Shown here: positions 54,995-63,985 of the stretch, in pieces
Numbering within the stretch: position 1 is the first letter of the stretch
How the letters are laid out: the number at the start of each line of letters is the position of its first letter
Assembly (NCBI RefSeq): GCF_900114705.1
Contig: NZ_FOTW01000005.1
Coordinates: forward strand, 186,001-250,000
Length of the DNA: 64,000 bases
Source of the DNA: Rugamonas rubra
GTDB lineage: Bacteria; Pseudomonadota; Gammaproteobacteria; Burkholderiales; Burkholderiaceae_D
Direction of reading: 5' to 3'
The notes under the pieces: model-generated
What the model was told of the DNA's origin: nothing
Seen by the model: the letters and a program-made list of their open reading frames with translations, nothing else
Databases searched by the model: none
Program-made: the position numbers and the translations under genes

Positions 54995-55420
54995 GCTCGC
55001 CTCCATTGCTAACAGGCCGGGCCACGTCAGGCCGGGCCACGTCAGGCCGGGCCGCGACAGGCCGGGCCGCGTCAGCCCGGGCCGCGTAAGGCCACGGCGG
55101 CCCCGCAACGCTCCATTATGCGGCAGATCGCGCCGCGTCCACCAGCCGCGCGCCCGGGTCAAGTATTGCACCGTAGAAAATCCAAGGCAAGCGAAAACGG
55201 GCGGTGCGGAGTGGCGATCATCATGCAAGTAGGACTAGGCTTACAAAACACCCTGTTGAGAGCCTACATGAGTGCGACTACTCGTCTTATGTTCGCCAGC
55301 GACATAGATCGTTAAAGTGACAACAACACGACACGCTAAGTGAGGCGAGAACAGAAGCCCACCCGAACCCAGCGTCCGGTCCGCGTCGTCACCCCGTATT
55401 TAAAGTCTGTGAGGAATAAA
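54995..55420. other. Divergent intergenic region between response regulator and Crp/Fnr gene
   Basis: This 426-bp stretch holds the 15-bp tandem array (55013-55087) next to the response regulator. An AT-richer right half (about 55190-55420) leads to the Crp/Fnr gene. A GAGT/ACTC inverted repeat is at 55269-55282. TTACAA with TACATG (18-base spacing) near 55240 is a weak promoter candidate for the Crp/Fnr gene. No gene is credible in it. Confidence 0.6.
55013..55087. repeat. Five tandem 15-bp units upstream of the response regulator
   Basis: CAGGCCGGGCCACGT and close variants occur five times in a row (55013, 55028, 55043, 55058, 55073), ending 19 bases before the response-regulator start. 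Units 1 and 2 are identical. The array lies in the expected leader or core promoter, and copy-number change could alter expression. There are no spacers, so this is not CRISPR. Confidence 0.9.
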
Positions 55421-56230
55421 ATGAACAATACTCAACTGAGCGCCAAAACCAAGCAGTCGCTGTCGAAGACCATGCCTGTTGGTTCCCGCGAATACAAAGT
55501 TGCGTCCCGGCCGATTGTCAGCTACAGCGGCGCCCAGCAGAACGAACTGCTGGCGGCCCTGCCGCGCGAAGCGCTGGAGTCCTTGTTCGAACACCTGGAA
55601 CTGGTCGCCCTGCCCTTCGGCAAGGAGCTGTTCGAGTTCGGCGACAAGCTGGAAAACGTCTACTTCCCGACCACCGCCATCGTCTCGCTGCTGTACGTGA
55701 TGGAGGACGGCGCCACCACCGAAATCGCCGTGGTCGGCCACGAGGGTGTGGTCGGCGTGTCGCTGTTCGCCGGCGAGCGCGCCATGTGCAGCGCCGTGGT
55801 GCAGAGCGCCGGCTACGGCTACCGCCTGAAGGCCCAGCACCTGCGCGACGCCTTCAACCAGGGCGGCGCCCTGCCCCAGCTGCTGATGCGCTACAACACG
55901 GCGCTGTTCGCCCAGATGGCGCAGAACGCCGTCGGCGGCCGCCACAGCTCGATCGAACAAAAACTGTGCCGCTGGCTGCTCGACCGCCTCGACCGCTCGC
56001 CGTCGAACGAACTGAAGGTGACGCAGGAGATGATCTCCATCATGCTCGGCGTGCGCCGCGAAAGCATCACCGCCGCCGCCGGCAAGCTGCAGGACGACGG
56101 CCTGATCACCTACCGTCGCGGCAACATCACGGTGTTGGACCGCCAAGGTCTGGAGCTGTCTGCGGGAGAGTGCTACAAAGTGGCGAAGACGGAATATGAC
56201 CGTCTGTTAGTGGATGTGGCACGCTGCTAA
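55421..56230 (+). CDS. Crp/Fnr-family transcriptional regulator
   Basis: The 269-residue protein starts at an ATG behind GAGGAATAAA. It has a 45-residue leader, a cyclic-nucleotide-binding-type beta roll (about 60-165; FGDKLENVYFPTTAIVSLL, VVGHEGVVGVSLFAGE) and a C-terminal Crp-type winged helix (VTQEMISIMLGVRRESITAA). The residues that hold cAMP phosphate in Crp and the N-terminal cysteines of Fnr are both absent, so its ligand, if any, is different. Its last 104 bases overlap the convergent kinase gene. Confidence 0.9.
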   Translation: MNNTQLSAKTKQSLSKTMPVGSREYKVASRPIVSYSGAQQNELLAALPREALESLFEHLELVALPFGKELFEFGDKLENVYFPTTAIVSLLYVMEDGATTEIAVVGHEGVVGVSLFAGERAMCSAVVQSAGYGYRLKAQHLRDAFNQGGALPQLLMRYNTALFAQMAQNAVGGRHSSIEQKLCRWLLDRLDRSPSNELKVTQEMISIMLGVRRESITAAAGKLQDDGLITYRRGNITVLDRQGLELSAGECYKVAKTEYDRLLVDVARC

Positions 56231-57650
56231 GGTCTCGGCGCGGTCCGTCCACCACGGTGACCAGCGGGCCGCGCAAGGGAATATGCACCTCGATGCAGGT
56301 GCCGGTTTCATTGCGGCCACGGCGTATCGTCATGGTGCCGCCCAGCAGCAAGGCGCGCTCGCGCATGCCCAGCAGGCCGTGCGACATCGGCTTGACGATG
56401 GTGTTGGAGGCGATGCCGACGCCGTCGTCGATCACCCGCAGCACCAGCCCCTCGGCGCTGCGGCTCAGGCTGACGGTAACCTTGCTGGCCTTGGCATATT
56501 TGCGGATGTTGGTCAGCGATTCCTGGACGATGCGGAACAGCGCGATCGACAGGTCGCCCGAGCGGCCAGCCTCGTTCTCGACGTCGGCGGCGATGTCGGT
56601 ATCGCAGCGCACCTCGGCCAGCCGGCTGAATTCGTCGCAATAGCTTTCGATGGCGGCGCACAGGCCCAGGTTGTCGAGCAGGCTGGGGCGTAGGTTCTCG
56701 ACGATGCGCCGCTTCATCTCCACCGTTTCGACCAGGGTGGCGCGGGCGCGCTTGAGTTGCACCGCCAGCTCGGGCTCGATCTTTTGCAGGCGCTGGGTGA
56801 CGGCGGCGATGTCCATGCTGATCGAGGTCAAATTGGCACCCATCTCGTCGTGCAGTTCGCGCGACAGGCGCACCTTCTCCTCCTCGCTGATGCTGATCAA
56901 ATGGCGCGACAGCACGGATAACTGCTCGGTGCGCTGCGCCACCGTCGACTCCAGGTTCTCGTTGGCGCTTTGCAGCGCGTGCTCGACCGCCGCGCGGTTC
57001 TGGAAACTGCGCCGCACCAACTGGTAGAACATGATCAACACCATGATGGCGATGGCGTTGATGCCCATGCCCAACATCACGGCTTTTTGATACTCGTAAT
57101 AGAAGGCGGCGCTGCGCGCGGCCAGCGTCTCGTTCTGCTCCTGCACCATGATGACCACCAGCAGGCGGATCTCGTCCATGCTGGAGCGGCCGTCGCTGAG
57201 CGTGGCGATCTTGACGATCTCGCTCAGGCCGCCCTCGCGGTAGACGTCCAGCGCCTGTCCCATGATCGACAGCTTGCGCCGCACCAGGCTGTGCAGCTGG
57301 GCCAGGTTCTTCAGTTGCGACGGGCTGTCGGCCAACAGGCGTTCGAGTTCCTTGAACTCGGCCTCGGTAGCGGCGACGGCCGTCTTGGTCGGCCCCAGAT
57401 AGGAATCCTTGCCGGAGATGAAGTAGCCGCGCATGCTGCTTTCGGCGTCCAGCACCAGCACGTTCAAGTATTGCAGGCGGTCGGCCACGCGCGAGCTCTG
57501 GCTCAGCAGGAAGTTGGCGCCCTTCAAGGATTTCAGATTGTGAAACAAACTGAAGCCGTTGACGATCAAGATCAAGGCGCAGGTGATGCACAAGACGGTC
57601 TTGTACAGGGGGAGACGGTGTTGGGGCGCCTGTTCGACGGTGAAATACAT
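56127..57650 (-). CDS. CHASE3-type NarX-like sensor histidine kinase, tail overlaps the Crp/Fnr gene
   Basis: The ATG at 57650 has AAGGA upstream and gives 507 residues. The order is TM1, a CHASE3-like periplasmic helical domain (about 45-170; LNVLVLDAESSMRGYFISG), TM2 (about 182-202), a short coiled coil, HisKA_3 with RLSRELHDEMGANL, and a HATPase with LSIALFRIVQESLTN and DDGVGIASN. The last 33 codons (after ...VVDGPRRDL) read through antisense to the Crp/Fnr gene and are not kinase-like. It probably works with the NarL-type regulator upstream (stop at 57790; 139-base gap with a small GC hairpin). Confidence 0.9.
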   Translation of the reverse strand: MYFTVEQAPQHRLPLYKTVLCITCALILIVNGFSLFHNLKSLKGANFLLSQSSRVADRLQYLNVLVLDAESSMRGYFISGKDSYLGPTKTAVAATEAEFKELERLLADSPSQLKNLAQLHSLVRRKLSIMGQALDVYREGGLSEIVKIATLSDGRSSMDEIRLLVVIMVQEQNETLAARSAAFYYEYQKAVMLGMGINAIAIMVLIMFYQLVRRSFQNRAAVEHALQSANENLESTVAQRTEQLSVLSRHLISISEEEKVRLSRELHDEMGANLTSISMDIAAVTQRLQKIEPELAVQLKRARATLVETVEMKRRIVENLRPSLLDNLGLCAAIESYCDEFSRLAEVRCDTDIAADVENEAGRSGDLSIALFRIVQESLTNIRKYAKASKVTVSLSRSAEGLVLRVIDDGVGIASNTIVKPMSHGLLGMRERALLLGGTMTIRRGRNETGTCIEVHIPLRGPLVTVVDGPRRDLSSVPHPLTDGHIPSSPLCSTLPQTAPDLGGPTP

Positions 57651-57789
57651 CCGGAATACATCCTTGGCTAGATTGGGCGGCCCGCTGAGAGAGGCCGCGC
57701 CGGCCAATTATAGACCGTAAGACAAACTGCTGCGCCGCAGCAGCGCTACCGTGCGCGCCCTCGCGGGCGCTTTGTTGCACGGTTTGGCG

Positions 57790-58422
57790 TCAGTCGAGCA
57801 GGTTGTTCTTCATGGCGTAATAGGTCAGGTCGCTGTTCGATTGCAGGCCCATCTTCTCCATCACGCGGGTGCGGTAGGTGCTGACCGTCTTGATGCTCAG
57901 CGACAGGGCCACGCCGATGTCGGACACGGTGGCGCCGCGCGCCAGGCGCAGGAAGACCTGGAACTCGCGGTCCGACAGCTCGGTGTGCAGCGCCGTGTTG
58001 GGGTCGCGGTCGAAGCTTTGCGCCAGCAACTCGCCCACCGTCGAGCTGACGTAGCGGCGGCCCTGGTAGATGGTGCGCACGGCGGTGATCAACTCGTCGG
58101 CCTCGCACTCCTTGTTCAGGTAGCCGTTGGCGCCCATCTTGAATAGGTTCAAGGCGTACTGCTGGGCCGGATAGCCGGACAGGATCAGCACCGGCAGGTC
58201 CGGCTGGCCCTGGCGGATGGTGCGCAAGGTGTCGATGCCGCTCTGGTCGGGCATGGCGATGTCGAGCAGCAACACGTCGCAGATCTCGCGACGGGCGATG
58301 TCGAGCGCCTCCCGCCCCGTGCCGGCCTCGGCCACCACGTCGAAGTCGCCCTCGGCGGAGAAGATCTGTTTGAATCCGGCTCGGACTATCTGGTGGTCGT
58401 CACATATTGCAACGCGTATCAT
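57790..58422 (-). CDS. NarL/FixJ-type response regulator
   Basis: The 210-residue protein has a receiver domain (VAICDDHQIVRAGF; phosphoacceptor in LLLDIAMPDQSG; lysine in GYLNKECEA) and a LuxR-type helix-turn-helix (LSDREFQVFLRLARG...SIKTVSTYRTRVMEKM). It is the likely partner of the kinase at 56127. A perfect TATAAT on the minus strand at 58529-58524 lies about 100 bases upstream in an AT-rich block and is a candidate -10 box. Confidence 0.95.
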   Translation of the reverse strand: MIRVAICDDHQIVRAGFKQIFSAEGDFDVVAEAGTGREALDIARREICDVLLLDIAMPDQSGIDTLRTIRQGQPDLPVLILSGYPAQQYALNLFKMGANGYLNKECEADELITAVRTIYQGRRYVSSTVGELLAQSFDRDPNTALHTELSDREFQVFLRLARGATVSDIGVALSLSIKTVSTYRTRVMEKMGLQSNSDLTYYAMKNNLLD

Positions 58423-58567
58423 CGTTTTCCCTCGTATTTTCCTGGCATGGGAAAGCAGACCGGGACTTCACGCCGTCCTGCATCAGCGTATGCATTCTTG
58501 AATAACAAATTATCAACATTCGTATTATAACAGCGGATATTTCACAATCCACCCGCCCCGACGGACG

Positions 58568-58591
58568 AAAAAAAAGGCGCCCAGCGCGCCT
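58568..58591 (-). terminator. Terminator of the merR-type gene
   Basis: On the minus strand GGCGC and GCGCC form a short GC stem ending in eight Ts (58575-58568). It is 20 bases past the stop at 58612 and closes the infC-to-merR cluster. Confidence 0.85.
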
Positions 58592-58611
58592 TCCATGGGG
58601 CCCCGCCGCCG

Positions 58612-59028
58612 CTACTTGAGCAGGCTGAGTATCGCCAGCAGTTCGCTGCGGATCAGGTCGCGGTCGAGCGGCGGCAAGGCCGGCTCGGCCGGCCGCGCTG
58701 CGCCGTCCGCGCCAGCCGCACCATCATACTCCGCTTGCGCCGGATCGTACGCACGACTGTCGAGTTTATTCCGCGCCCCGCTGATGGTGAAACCCTGCTC
58801 GTACAGCAGCTCGCGGATGCGGCGGATCAGCAGCACCTCGTGGTGCTGGTAGTAGCGCCGGTTGCCGCGCCGCTTGACCGGCTTGAGCTGGGTGAACTCC
58901 TGCTCCCAGTAACGCAGCACATGCGGCTTCACGCCGCACAGCTCGCTCACCTCGCCGATCGTGAAATAGCGCTTGGCCGGTATCGGCGGCAGTACGACGA
59001 GTTCGGTTTTACCGATGCGATCATTCAT
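58612..59028 (-). CDS. MerR-family transcriptional regulator downstream of ihfA
   Basis: The 138-residue protein (ATG at 59028; a GTG one codon upstream is possible) has the MerR helix-turn-helix FTIGEVSELCGVKPHVLRYW followed by the wing (KRRGNRRYYQHHEVLLIRRI). After this domain comes an Ala/Pro-rich segment and a short C-terminal helix. There is no effector-binding cysteine pattern, and the start is 23 bases after the ihfA stop. This gene is regularly found behind ihfA in proteobacteria, where its role is unknown. Confidence 0.9.
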   Translation of the reverse strand: MNDRIGKTELVVLPPIPAKRYFTIGEVSELCGVKPHVLRYWEQEFTQLKPVKRRGNRRYYQHHEVLLIRRIRELLYEQGFTISGARNKLDSRAYDPAQAEYDGAAGADGAARPAEPALPPLDRDLIRSELLAILSLLK

Positions 59029-59051
59029 CACGGCTCATGTCCCAGTCAGGC

Positions 59052-59399
59052 TCAGGCTGCGCGCGCCAGCGGATTGGTCTCTTCGACCATGCCCTTCAAC
59101 TTCTGGCTGGCGTGGAAGGTCACCACGCGGCGCGCCGTGATGGGGATCTCCTCGCCGGTTTTGGGGTTGCGGCCGGGCCGCTGCGGCTTGTCGCGCAGCT
59201 GGAAGTTGCCGAAGCCGGACAGCTTGACCGCCTCGCCGCGCTCGAGCGCGTTGCGGATCTCGTCGAAGAAGGTCTCGACCATGTCCTTCGCCTCGCGCTT
59301 GTTCAAGCCGACCTGTTCGAACAACAGCTCGGCCAGCTCGGCCTTGGTGAGCGTCGGCAAATCTTTTTCCGCTTCCTGGCGTACCTTGGCCACCAACAT
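59052..59399 (-). CDS. ihfA: Integration host factor subunit alpha, with N-terminal extension
   Basis: From the ATG at 59399 the protein is 115 residues. The IHF-alpha core is clear: [46 protein letters not shown] and the DNA-intercalating [10 protein letters not shown] arm. E. coli IhfA starts at the LTKAE block, so there is an extra 15-19 N-terminal residues. The frame continues upstream of the ATG with plausible residues to an ATT at about 59449 behind GGCAGGAAA. The start is therefore uncertain. IHF bends DNA at promoters and recombination sites. Confidence 0.93.
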   Translation of the reverse strand: MLVAKVRQEAEKDLPTLTKAELAELLFEQVGLNKREAKDMVETFFDEIRNALERGEAVKLSGFGNFQLRDKPQRPGRNPKTGEEIPITARRVVTFHASQKLKGMVEETNPLARAA

Positions 59400-59560
59400 G
59401 GCGCGATGCAAATCGGCGGCCAGGGCGGATTGGAGTACGGCGGAATCAACGTCGTTGTTATTAATTTTCCTGCCCTGCCTTCTCTAAGAACGAGCGAGTC
59501 CGGCCGCGCCGGACTCCCGTGTGTTGCCTAAGTTGCCCCCTGCAAACGCCGGGGCGGTGC

Positions 59561-61987
59561 TCAGGAGCGCAGTTTGGCGCCGTCGATCTGCTTGGTCGCG
59601 TCGGCCAAAGCGGCCATCACGAGGTCGACGACATCGTCCTGCAAGGTGTTTTGAGTATCTTGTAAGCTAAAGCGGAAAGCAAGTGATTTCTCGTCCGCCT
59701 CCAAGCCTTTGCCCCGATATTCATCAAACAAAACAATGGCTTGCACAATCTTACCTTGGGGAATCGATTGCACTGCGGCATGGAACGCGTCCAGCAAGAC
59801 CTGCGCCGGCACGCTCTGCTTGAGCACCACCGCCATGTCGCGGGTGGCGCCGGGGAACTTGGAGATCTCCTCGTATTTTGGCACGATTCGTTGCTGCGTG
59901 GCAATGGCATCGACCTCGAACACGACCGGCGCCAGCGGCAGGTCGTATTTCTGCTGCCAGCGCGGGTGCAGCTCGCCGATGAAGCCGATGGCCTTGCCGT
60001 CGAGCTCGACACTGGCCGAGCGGCCCGGGTGCAGCGCCGGGTGCGCGGTCTTGACGAAGCGCAGCTGGCGCGGCGCGAACAGCGCCTCCAGGTCGGCCTT
60101 CAGGTCGAAGAAGTCGACGTTGCGCGCGGCCTGGCCCCATTGCTCGTCGGCCACGCCGCCGTAGGCCATCGCGGCGACGCGCTTGGGCTGGTGGTAGCCG
60201 GCCACGCTCAGCGGGCCGTCCGGCACGCCGGCGTCGCGCTGGTAGATGGCGCCGATCTCGAACACGCGGACGCGGTTGGTCTTGCGGTTCAGGTTGTAGC
60301 GCACATTGGCCAGCAGGCTGCCGACCAGGCTCGAGCGCATCACGCCCATCTGGCTGGCGATCGGGTTCTGCAGCTTGATCGGGCTGGCGTTGTCGGCGAA
60401 GTCCTGTTCCCAGGCCGCCTCGACGAAGCTCATGTTGACCACTTCCTGGAAGCCCAGGTCGGCCAGCTGGTGGCGCACGGCGAACAGCGAACGGGTGTCT
60501 TCCGGCGCGATGATCATGCTGTTGGCGGCCACCGGGGCCACCGTCGGGATGTTCTCGAAACCGTAGACGCGGGCCACTTCCTCGATCAGGTCTTCCTCGA
60601 TCTCGATGTCGAAGCGGTAGCTCGGCGCGGTCACCGAGAACACGCCGTCCTCCAGCGTGAACGGCAGCGCCAGGCGGGTGAAGATGTCGGCGATGACGGC
60701 GTCGCTCAGCACCACGCCGATGACCTTTTGGGCGCGCGCGGTGCGCAGCTTGACCGGCGTGCGCTGCGGCAGGTTGACGACGTGGTCGTCGACCGGGCCG
60801 ACCTGGGTCTGCGGCGTGCCGCAGATCTCGATGATCAGCGCGGTGATGCGCTCGATGTGCTCGACCGTGGTGGCGTAGTCGACGCCGCGCTCGAAGCGGT
60901 GCGCCGCGTCGGTCGAGAAGTTGAAGCGGCGAGCGCGGCCCTGGATGGCGCTGGGCCACCAGAACGCCGCTTCCAGGTAGATACTGTCGGTATCGAGCGA
61001 GACGGCGGTGGCGTCGCCACCCATGATGCCGGCCAGCGACTCGATTTCCTTGTCGTCGGAGATCACGCCGACCCAGTCGTCGACGGCGACGGTGTTGCCG
61101 TTGAGCAGCTTCAGCGATTCGCCGGCCTTGCCCCAGCGCACGTTCAGGCCGCCGTGGATCTTCGCCAGGTCGAACACGTGGCTGGGACGGCCCAGCTCGA
61201 GCATGACGTAGTTGGAGATGTCGACCAGGGCCGACAGCGGACGCTGGCCGCTGCGCTCGAGGCGCTGCTTCATCCAGTCCGGCGTGGCCGCGCGGGCGTT
61301 CAGGTTGCGGATGACGCGGCCGGAGAAGCGGCCGCACAGGTCGGGCGCCGACACCTTGACCGGCAGCACCTCGGCGCTGTTGACGGCCACGCTGCGGTAC
61401 TGCGGCTGCTGCAGCGGGGTGCCGGTCAATGCCGACACTTCGCGCGCCACGCCCAGCACGGACAGGCAGTCGGCCTTGTTGGGCGTCAGCTTGATGGTGA
61501 ATTTAAGGTCGTTGAGGGCGTAGTAGTCGCGGAAGTTCTGGCCGACGGGGGCGTCGTCCGGCAGTTCCAGCAGGCCGGCGTTCTCTTCCGACAGCTTGAG
61601 CTCGCGCGCCGAGCACAACATGCCCTGCGACTCGACGCCGCGCAGCTGGCCGACCTTGATCTCGAACGGCTTGCCGTCGGCGCCGGGCGGCAGGATGGCG
61701 CCGGCCATGGCGCAGACCACCTTCAGGCCCGGGCGCACGTTGGGCGCGCCGCAGACGATGTTGAGCAGGGTGCCGGTGCCGACGTCGACCTGGCAGACGT
61801 TCAGGCGGTCGGCGTTGGGATGCTTGTTCATCTCGCGCACCAGGCCGACGACGACGTTGGAAAATGGCGGCGCGACCGCTTCGACCTCTTCGACCTCGAG
61901 GCCGGACATCGTCAGCAGGTGGGCCAGCTCGTCCGAAGTCATCTTCGGATCGACCATGGTACGGAGCCAGTTTTCGGAAAATTGCAT
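59561..61987 (-). CDS. pheT: Phenylalanyl-tRNA synthetase beta subunit
   Basis: The ATG at 61987 ([12 protein letters not shown]) gives 808 residues. It has an N-terminal tRNA-binding (EMAP-like) domain with [20 protein letters not shown], a B5 domain, the catalytic-like core and a C-terminal anticodon-binding FDX-ACB domain. It forms the alpha2-beta2 enzyme with PheS. The gene follows pheS by 78 bases. Confidence 0.97.
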   Translation of the reverse strand: MQFSENWLRTMVDPKMTSDELAHLLTMSGLEVEEVEAVAPPFSNVVVGLVREMNKHPNADRLNVCQVDVGTGTLLNIVCGAPNVRPGLKVVCAMAGAILPPGADGKPFEIKVGQLRGVESQGMLCSARELKLSEENAGLLELPDDAPVGQNFRDYYALNDLKFTIKLTPNKADCLSVLGVAREVSALTGTPLQQPQYRSVAVNSAEVLPVKVSAPDLCGRFSGRVIRNLNARAATPDWMKQRLERSGQRPLSALVDISNYVMLELGRPSHVFDLAKIHGGLNVRWGKAGESLKLLNGNTVAVDDWVGVISDDKEIESLAGIMGGDATAVSLDTDSIYLEAAFWWPSAIQGRARRFNFSTDAAHRFERGVDYATTVEHIERITALIIEICGTPQTQVGPVDDHVVNLPQRTPVKLRTARAQKVIGVVLSDAVIADIFTRLALPFTLEDGVFSVTAPSYRFDIEIEEDLIEEVARVYGFENIPTVAPVAANSMIIAPEDTRSLFAVRHQLADLGFQEVVNMSFVEAAWEQDFADNASPIKLQNPIASQMGVMRSSLVGSLLANVRYNLNRKTNRVRVFEIGAIYQRDAGVPDGPLSVAGYHQPKRVAAMAYGGVADEQWGQAARNVDFFDLKADLEALFAPRQLRFVKTAHPALHPGRSASVELDGKAIGFIGELHPRWQQKYDLPLAPVVFEVDAIATQQRIVPKYEEISKFPGATRDMAVVLKQSVPAQVLLDAFHAAVQSIPQGKIVQAIVLFDEYRGKGLEADEKSLAFRFSLQDTQNTLQDDVVDLVMAALADATKQIDGAKLRS

Positions 61988-62065
61988 AATCAAGCCTTCA
62001 AAGATTGTCCAAGGCGGGAGCGCGTGGCGCTCGACCGCGATTGTAGAAACGGGGTAAACCGTTTT

Positions 62066-63085
62066 TTAGTTGAACTGCTTCAGGAAGCGCAGGTCGCCCT
62101 CGTAGAACAGGCGCAGGTCGCTGATGCCGTAGCGCAGCATGGTCAGCCGCTCGAGGCCGGAGCCGAAGGCGAAACCGATGAAGCGCTCGGGGTCGAGGCC
62201 GAAGTTGCGCACCACGTTAGGGTGCACCTGGCCGGAGCCGGACACTTCCAGCCAGCGGCCCTTGAGCGGACCGGAGCCGAAGGCGATGTCGATCTCGGCC
62301 GACGGTTCGGTGAACGGGAAGTAGGACGGGCGGAAGCGCACCTGCAGGTCGTCGGTCTCGAAGAAGGCCTTGACGAAGTTCAGGTAGACGCCCTTCAGGT
62401 CGGCGAAGCTGATGTCCTCGGCGATCCACAGGCCCTCGACCTGGTGGAACATCGGCGAGTGGGTGGCGTCGCTGTCGACGCGGTAGGTGCGGCCGGGCGC
62501 GATCACCTTGATCGGCGGCGTGTGGCTGCGCGCGTAGCGCACCTGCATCGGACTGGTGTGGGTGCGCAGCAGCAGCGGCTTGCCTTCGCTGTCGTTGCCC
62601 TCGATGTAGAAGGTGTCCTGCATCGAACGGGCCGGATGGTTTTCCGGGCTGTTGAGCGCCGTGAAATTGGTCCAGTCGTTCTCGATTTCGGGGCCGTCGG
62701 CCACGTCGAAACCGATCGAGCGGAAGATCTCCTCGACCCGCTCCCAGGTGCGCATCACCGGGTGCAGCCCGCCGCCGGCGCGGCCGCGGCCTGGCAGCGA
62801 GACGTCGATCGCCTCGGCGTTCAAACGGGTTTGCATCTGGGCGTCGGCCAGCGCGTCGCGCCGGGCCGTCAACGCCGCTTCGATCTGCCCTTTGGCGGCA
62901 TTGATCAGGGCGCCCTGCGCCTTGCGCTGTTCCGGGTCGAGCTTGCCCAGACCCTTCATCAATTCGGTGATCTGGCCGGTCTTGCCCAGGTATTTGGCTT
63001 TGGCGTTTTCCAGTGCGGCGGCGTCATCTTGCGCGGCCATGAAGTCCTGCACTGCGGAGGCGACGAGTTGTTCCAGGGAGTCCAT
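62066..63085 (-). CDS. pheS: Phenylalanyl-tRNA synthetase alpha subunit
   Basis: The 339-residue protein has an N-terminal coiled coil (about 1-90) and a class II catalytic core with the motif 2 [12 protein letters not shown], the [10 protein letters not shown] segment and motif 3 [16 protein letters not shown] GLERL. It attaches phenylalanine to tRNA-Phe. The gene lies 98 bases downstream of rplT, with a hairpin/terminator in between. Confidence 0.97.
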   Translation of the reverse strand: MDSLEQLVASAVQDFMAAQDDAAALENAKAKYLGKTGQITELMKGLGKLDPEQRKAQGALINAAKGQIEAALTARRDALADAQMQTRLNAEAIDVSLPGRGRAGGGLHPVMRTWERVEEIFRSIGFDVADGPEIENDWTNFTALNSPENHPARSMQDTFYIEGNDSEGKPLLLRTHTSPMQVRYARSHTPPIKVIAPGRTYRVDSDATHSPMFHQVEGLWIAEDISFADLKGVYLNFVKAFFETDDLQVRFRPSYFPFTEPSAEIDIAFGSGPLKGRWLEVSGSGQVHPNVVRNFGLDPERFIGFAFGSGLERLTMLRYGISDLRLFYEGDLRFLKQFN

Positions 63086-63106
63086 GCGTTTTTGTTTTCC
63101 TCAATC

Positions 63107-63141
63107 AAAAACGGGGCACAGGTATACACCTCTGCCCCGTT
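63107..63141 (-). terminator. Terminator or attenuator between rplT and pheS
   Basis: On the minus strand AACGGGGCA pairs with TGCCCCGTT around a 14-base loop with inner symmetry and is followed by a T run. It lies 43 bases after the rplT stop and 22 bases before pheS. In E. coli pheST is controlled by Phe-codon attenuation here; I see no Phe-rich leader peptide, so simple partial termination is the safer reading. Confidence 0.8.
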
Positions 63142-63183
63142 CTTTTAGTCACCACCCGAAGGCGGCGCTGACAAAATCAATGC

Positions 63184-63543
63184 TTACGCAGCGATTTTTG
63201 CTTTCACAGCGTTGACAATCGCAGCGAACGCTGGCTTGTCCATCACTGCCATATCGGCCAGGACTTTACGGTCCAGTTCGATCGAAGCTTTTTTCAGACC
63301 GTTCATGAACACGCTGTACGTCACGCCATGCTCACGGGAAGCGGCGTTGATACGAGCGATCCACAGGCGGCGGAAGACGCGCTTCTTGTTACGACGGTCG
63401 CGGTAAGCGTATTGGCCAGCACGCATGACTGCTTGCTTGGCAACACGGTATACCTTGCTGCGACGACCGCGGTAACCCTTGGCCATGTTTAAGATTTTTT
63501 TATGACGGGCACGAGCTGTAACCCCACGTTTTACTCTAGGCAT
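63184..63543 (-). CDS. rplT: 50S ribosomal protein L20
   Basis: The 119-residue protein starts [19 protein letters not shown] and has the [18 protein letters not shown] region, both invariant for L20. Third positions are less GC-rich than the window average, matching rpsB and rpmI. L20 is an early assembly protein and represses its own operon in E. coli. Confidence 0.97.
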   Translation of the reverse strand: MPRVKRGVTARARHKKILNMAKGYRGRRSKVYRVAKQAVMRAGQYAYRDRRNKKRVFRRLWIARINAASREHGVTYSVFMNGLKKASIELDRKVLADMAVMDKPAFAAIVNAVKAKIAA

Positions 63544-63569
63544 AGTAACTCCTTAAATTGAGTGTGAGA

Positions 63570-63767
63570 TTAAGCGGTTGGCATCATGCGCATGACGGAT
63601 TTCACGTCAGCCGCATCAACGTTCGTGATACCGCGCAGGTGGCGCTTCGACTTGGTGGTCTTCTTGGTCAGAATGTGGCGCTTGAAAGCGTGACCACTCT
63701 TAACAGTACCACCCGGACGCACGCGAAAACGTTTTTTCGCGGAGCTTTTGGTTTTCATTTTAGGCAT
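63570..63767 (-). CDS. rpmI: 50S ribosomal protein L35
   Basis: The 65-residue protein ([16 protein letters not shown] at its start; [14 protein letters not shown] in the middle) is full length. The ATG at 63767 is used; the longer open frame upstream is not L35-like. Its start region is inside a hairpin (see 63774-63791). rplT follows 26 bases downstream. Confidence 0.96.
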   Translation of the reverse strand: MPKMKTKSSAKKRFRVRPGGTVKSGHAFKRHILTKKTTKSKRHLRGITNVDAADVKSVMRMMPTA

Positions 63768-63773
63768 AGCAAT

Positions 63774-63791
63774 CTGTCCTTTTACGGACAG
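63774..63791 (-). promoter_or_regulatory. Hairpin sequestering the rpmI ribosome binding site
   Basis: On the minus strand CTGTCC (63791-63786) and GGACAG (63779-63774) form a six-pair stem around a six-base loop. The second arm contains the GGA that serves as binding site, six bases before the rpmI ATG. Folding would hide it. This resembles L20-controlled translation of rpmI in E. coli in logic, but the mechanism here is inferred. Confidence 0.55.
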
Positions 63792-63897
63792 CTCCATTTA
63801 TAACAGGATTGCAGGTGGCAACACGACGTCGCGCTTAGATGCCTGCTTTCACATGTTTTGCAGCGGATGCGAGTCCGCTACAGTGCAACAGCCGGCC

Positions 63898-63903
63898 ATT
63901 ATA
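63898..63903 (-). promoter_or_regulatory. Candidate -10 box between infC and rpmI
   Basis: A perfect TATAAT on the minus strand lies about 130 bases upstream of rpmI. No convincing -35 is found at the right distance. An internal promoter for rpmI-rplT is plausible but unproven. Confidence 0.35.
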
Positions 63904-63985
63904 GACCAACTGCCGCAATTCTGCACTGGAAAAGCGGCGGGCGCCAAGATCGGCGCCCAGCCCGACAGTTCACAGCTGGTACGGC

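Noticed and set aside
55013-55087. Possible CRISPR array.
   Set aside because: Units are 15 bp, contiguous and without spacers; no cas genes are present.
54995-55228. N-terminal extension of the response regulator with GLTRP-like pentapeptide repeats.
   Set aside because: The receiver domain begins at the usual place after 54994 with a strong GGAGG site; the extension is translation of the 15-bp tandem repeat.
63086-63183. A phenylalanine-rich pheM-like leader peptide before pheS.
   Set aside because: No short frame with clustered Phe codons lies before the hairpin.
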